Positions 63,432 through 64,000 of a stretch of 64,000 bases of DNA are shown here, in pieces (position 1 is the stretch's first letter; every line of letters begins with the position of its first letter). The notes under the pieces are model-generated. The model was not told the DNA's origin. It saw only the letters and a list, made by a program, of their open reading frames with translations, and ran no database searches. Position numbers and translations under genes: made by a program. Source of the stretch: Longimicrobium sp. (GTDB lineage: Bacteria > Gemmatimonadota > Gemmatimonadetes > Longimicrobiales > Longimicrobiaceae); assembly GCF_035474595.1 (NCBI RefSeq), contig NZ_DATIND010000037.1, forward strand, positions 1-64,000, given 5' to 3'.

Positions 63432-64000
63432 ATGGGCAAGCGCGACCTCCTGCTGGGCGCTCTGGAGAACACCCGGTTCGGCGAGCTGAGCCTCGTCACG
63501 CCGGAGGGCACCACGCGCCGCTTCGGCGGGAGTCAGGAGGGCGAATCGGCCACGATGGTGCTGAACGACTGGGCCGCGGTGGACGCCATCCTGACCCGCG
63601 GCGACATCGGGCTGGGCGAGTCGTACATGGCGCGGCAGTGGGACTCGCCGGACCTGAAGGCGTTCCTCACCTTCTGCCAGCGCAACCGCGACGAGTTCGC
63701 GCGGGTCACCCGCTTCGACCTGGTGAACCGCGTCATCTCGCGCGCCATGACGCTCACCCGCCACAACTCGCTCGCGGGAAGCCGGAAGAACATCTCCGAC
63801 GCGTACGACTATCCCCCCGAGCTGTACCAGTCGTACACCGACCGCATGATGACCTACTCCAGCGGCTGGTGGGACGGGAAGGAGATGTCGCTGGAAGACG
63901 CGCAGGTGAACAAGTACGAGCGCATCCTCTGCCGCATCGGCCCGCCGCCGCGGAACGTGCTGGAGATGGGGTGCGGGTGGGGATACTTCCTGAAGCTGGC
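63432..64000 (+). CDS. Cyclopropane-fatty-acyl-phospholipid synthase-type methyltransferase, 3' truncated by window end
   Basis: The first 189 residues of a SAM-dependent methyltransferase of the CFA synthase family are visible. An N-terminal lipid-binding-type domain (LNDWAAVDAILTRGDIGLGE, YMARQWDSPDLKAFLTFCQR) is followed by NISDAYDYPPELYQSYTDRM and MTYSSGWWDG, both diagnostic, and the start of the SAM site VLEMGCGWGYFLKLA. The protein would add a methylene bridge to membrane lipids. The frame is open to the end of the window, so the C-terminus is missing. The ATG at 63432 leaves a normal N-terminus. Confidence 0.9.
   Translation, partial: MGKRDLLLGALENTRFGELSLVTPEGTTRRFGGSQEGESATMVLNDWAAVDAILTRGDIGLGESYMARQWDSPDLKAFLTFCQRNRDEFARVTRFDLVNRVISRAMTLTRHNSLAGSRKNISDAYDYPPELYQSYTDRMMTYSSGWWDGKEMSLEDAQVNKYERILCRIGPPPRNVLEMGCGWGYFLKL

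Overview
The window is about 70% G+C, with dense, short-spaced genes that often overlap by ATGA or GTGA. It carries housekeeping genes (dnaB, radA, ispD, aroE), many TPR and secreted proteins whose signal peptides end in ARAQ or similar, and intergenic arrays of 7- and 8-base units. This style fits a Gemmatimonadota bacterium of the Longimicrobium type. That placement is inferred from the overall look of the sequence, not from a marker gene. No tRNA, rRNA, CRISPR array, IS element, integrase, capsid, portal or terminase gene was seen.

Left part, 1-26000: a forward housekeeping run (dnaB interrupted by a 368-residue intein in its P-loop, radA, ispD, a low-molecular-weight phosphatase, aroE) is followed by a mosaic of single genes and pairs. 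These are two TPR proteins, a zinc-ribbon protein, a mono-haem and a di-haem cytochrome c lipoprotein, an isopropylmalate/isocitrate-type dehydrogenase, a tandem retropepsin-like protein, an Ig-repeat zinc metalloprotease lipoprotein, an ABC-F ATPase, an AlbA_2/ATPase-type protein, a TonB-family protein, a HEAT-like protein, an M15-like peptidase and an aldo/keto reductase. GC-rich hairpins, probably terminators, separate many of them.

Centre, 26050-58353: a relatively AT-rich control region opens a complete extracellular contractile injection system (eCIS) locus, all on the plus strand. The order is two glycosyltransferase genes with three GT2 domains in total, sheath, tube, a zinc-ribbon gp26/gp51-like protein, a low-complexity protein, a DUF4255 cap, an AAA+ ATPase, a small conserved protein, a 1711-residue DUF4157 protein with coiled coil, membrane segments, RGG tract and nuclease-like C-terminus, a second DUF4157 protein and a small partner. 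These are followed by tube adaptor, LysM protein, hub (gp27-like), spike (gp5-like), PAAR-like tip, gp25-like wedge, two baseplate-J-like proteins, a gpI-like wedge fused to a beta-helix, and a DUF6519 fibre-like protein with Ig-like repeats. There is one sheath gene and one tube gene, the adaptor and the hub/spike are each split into two genes, and no separate tape-measure gene is recognisable. Heptamer arrays flank the tube gene, and an octamer array and a mobile-looking palindromic repeat lie between the spike and tip genes.

Right part, 58354-64000: an L,D-transpeptidase, an ECF sigma factor with two small downstream genes (a possible anti-sigma factor and a CpxP-like sensor), a convergent serine beta-lactamase-like hydrolase, and the 5' part of a cyclopropane-fatty-acid-synthase-type methyltransferase cut by the window end.

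The most unusual items are the eCIS locus with its giant composite DUF4157 protein and its adjacent glycosyltransferases, the families of intergenic short-period repeats (one of which appears to be translated at the start of ispD), and the DnaB intein.
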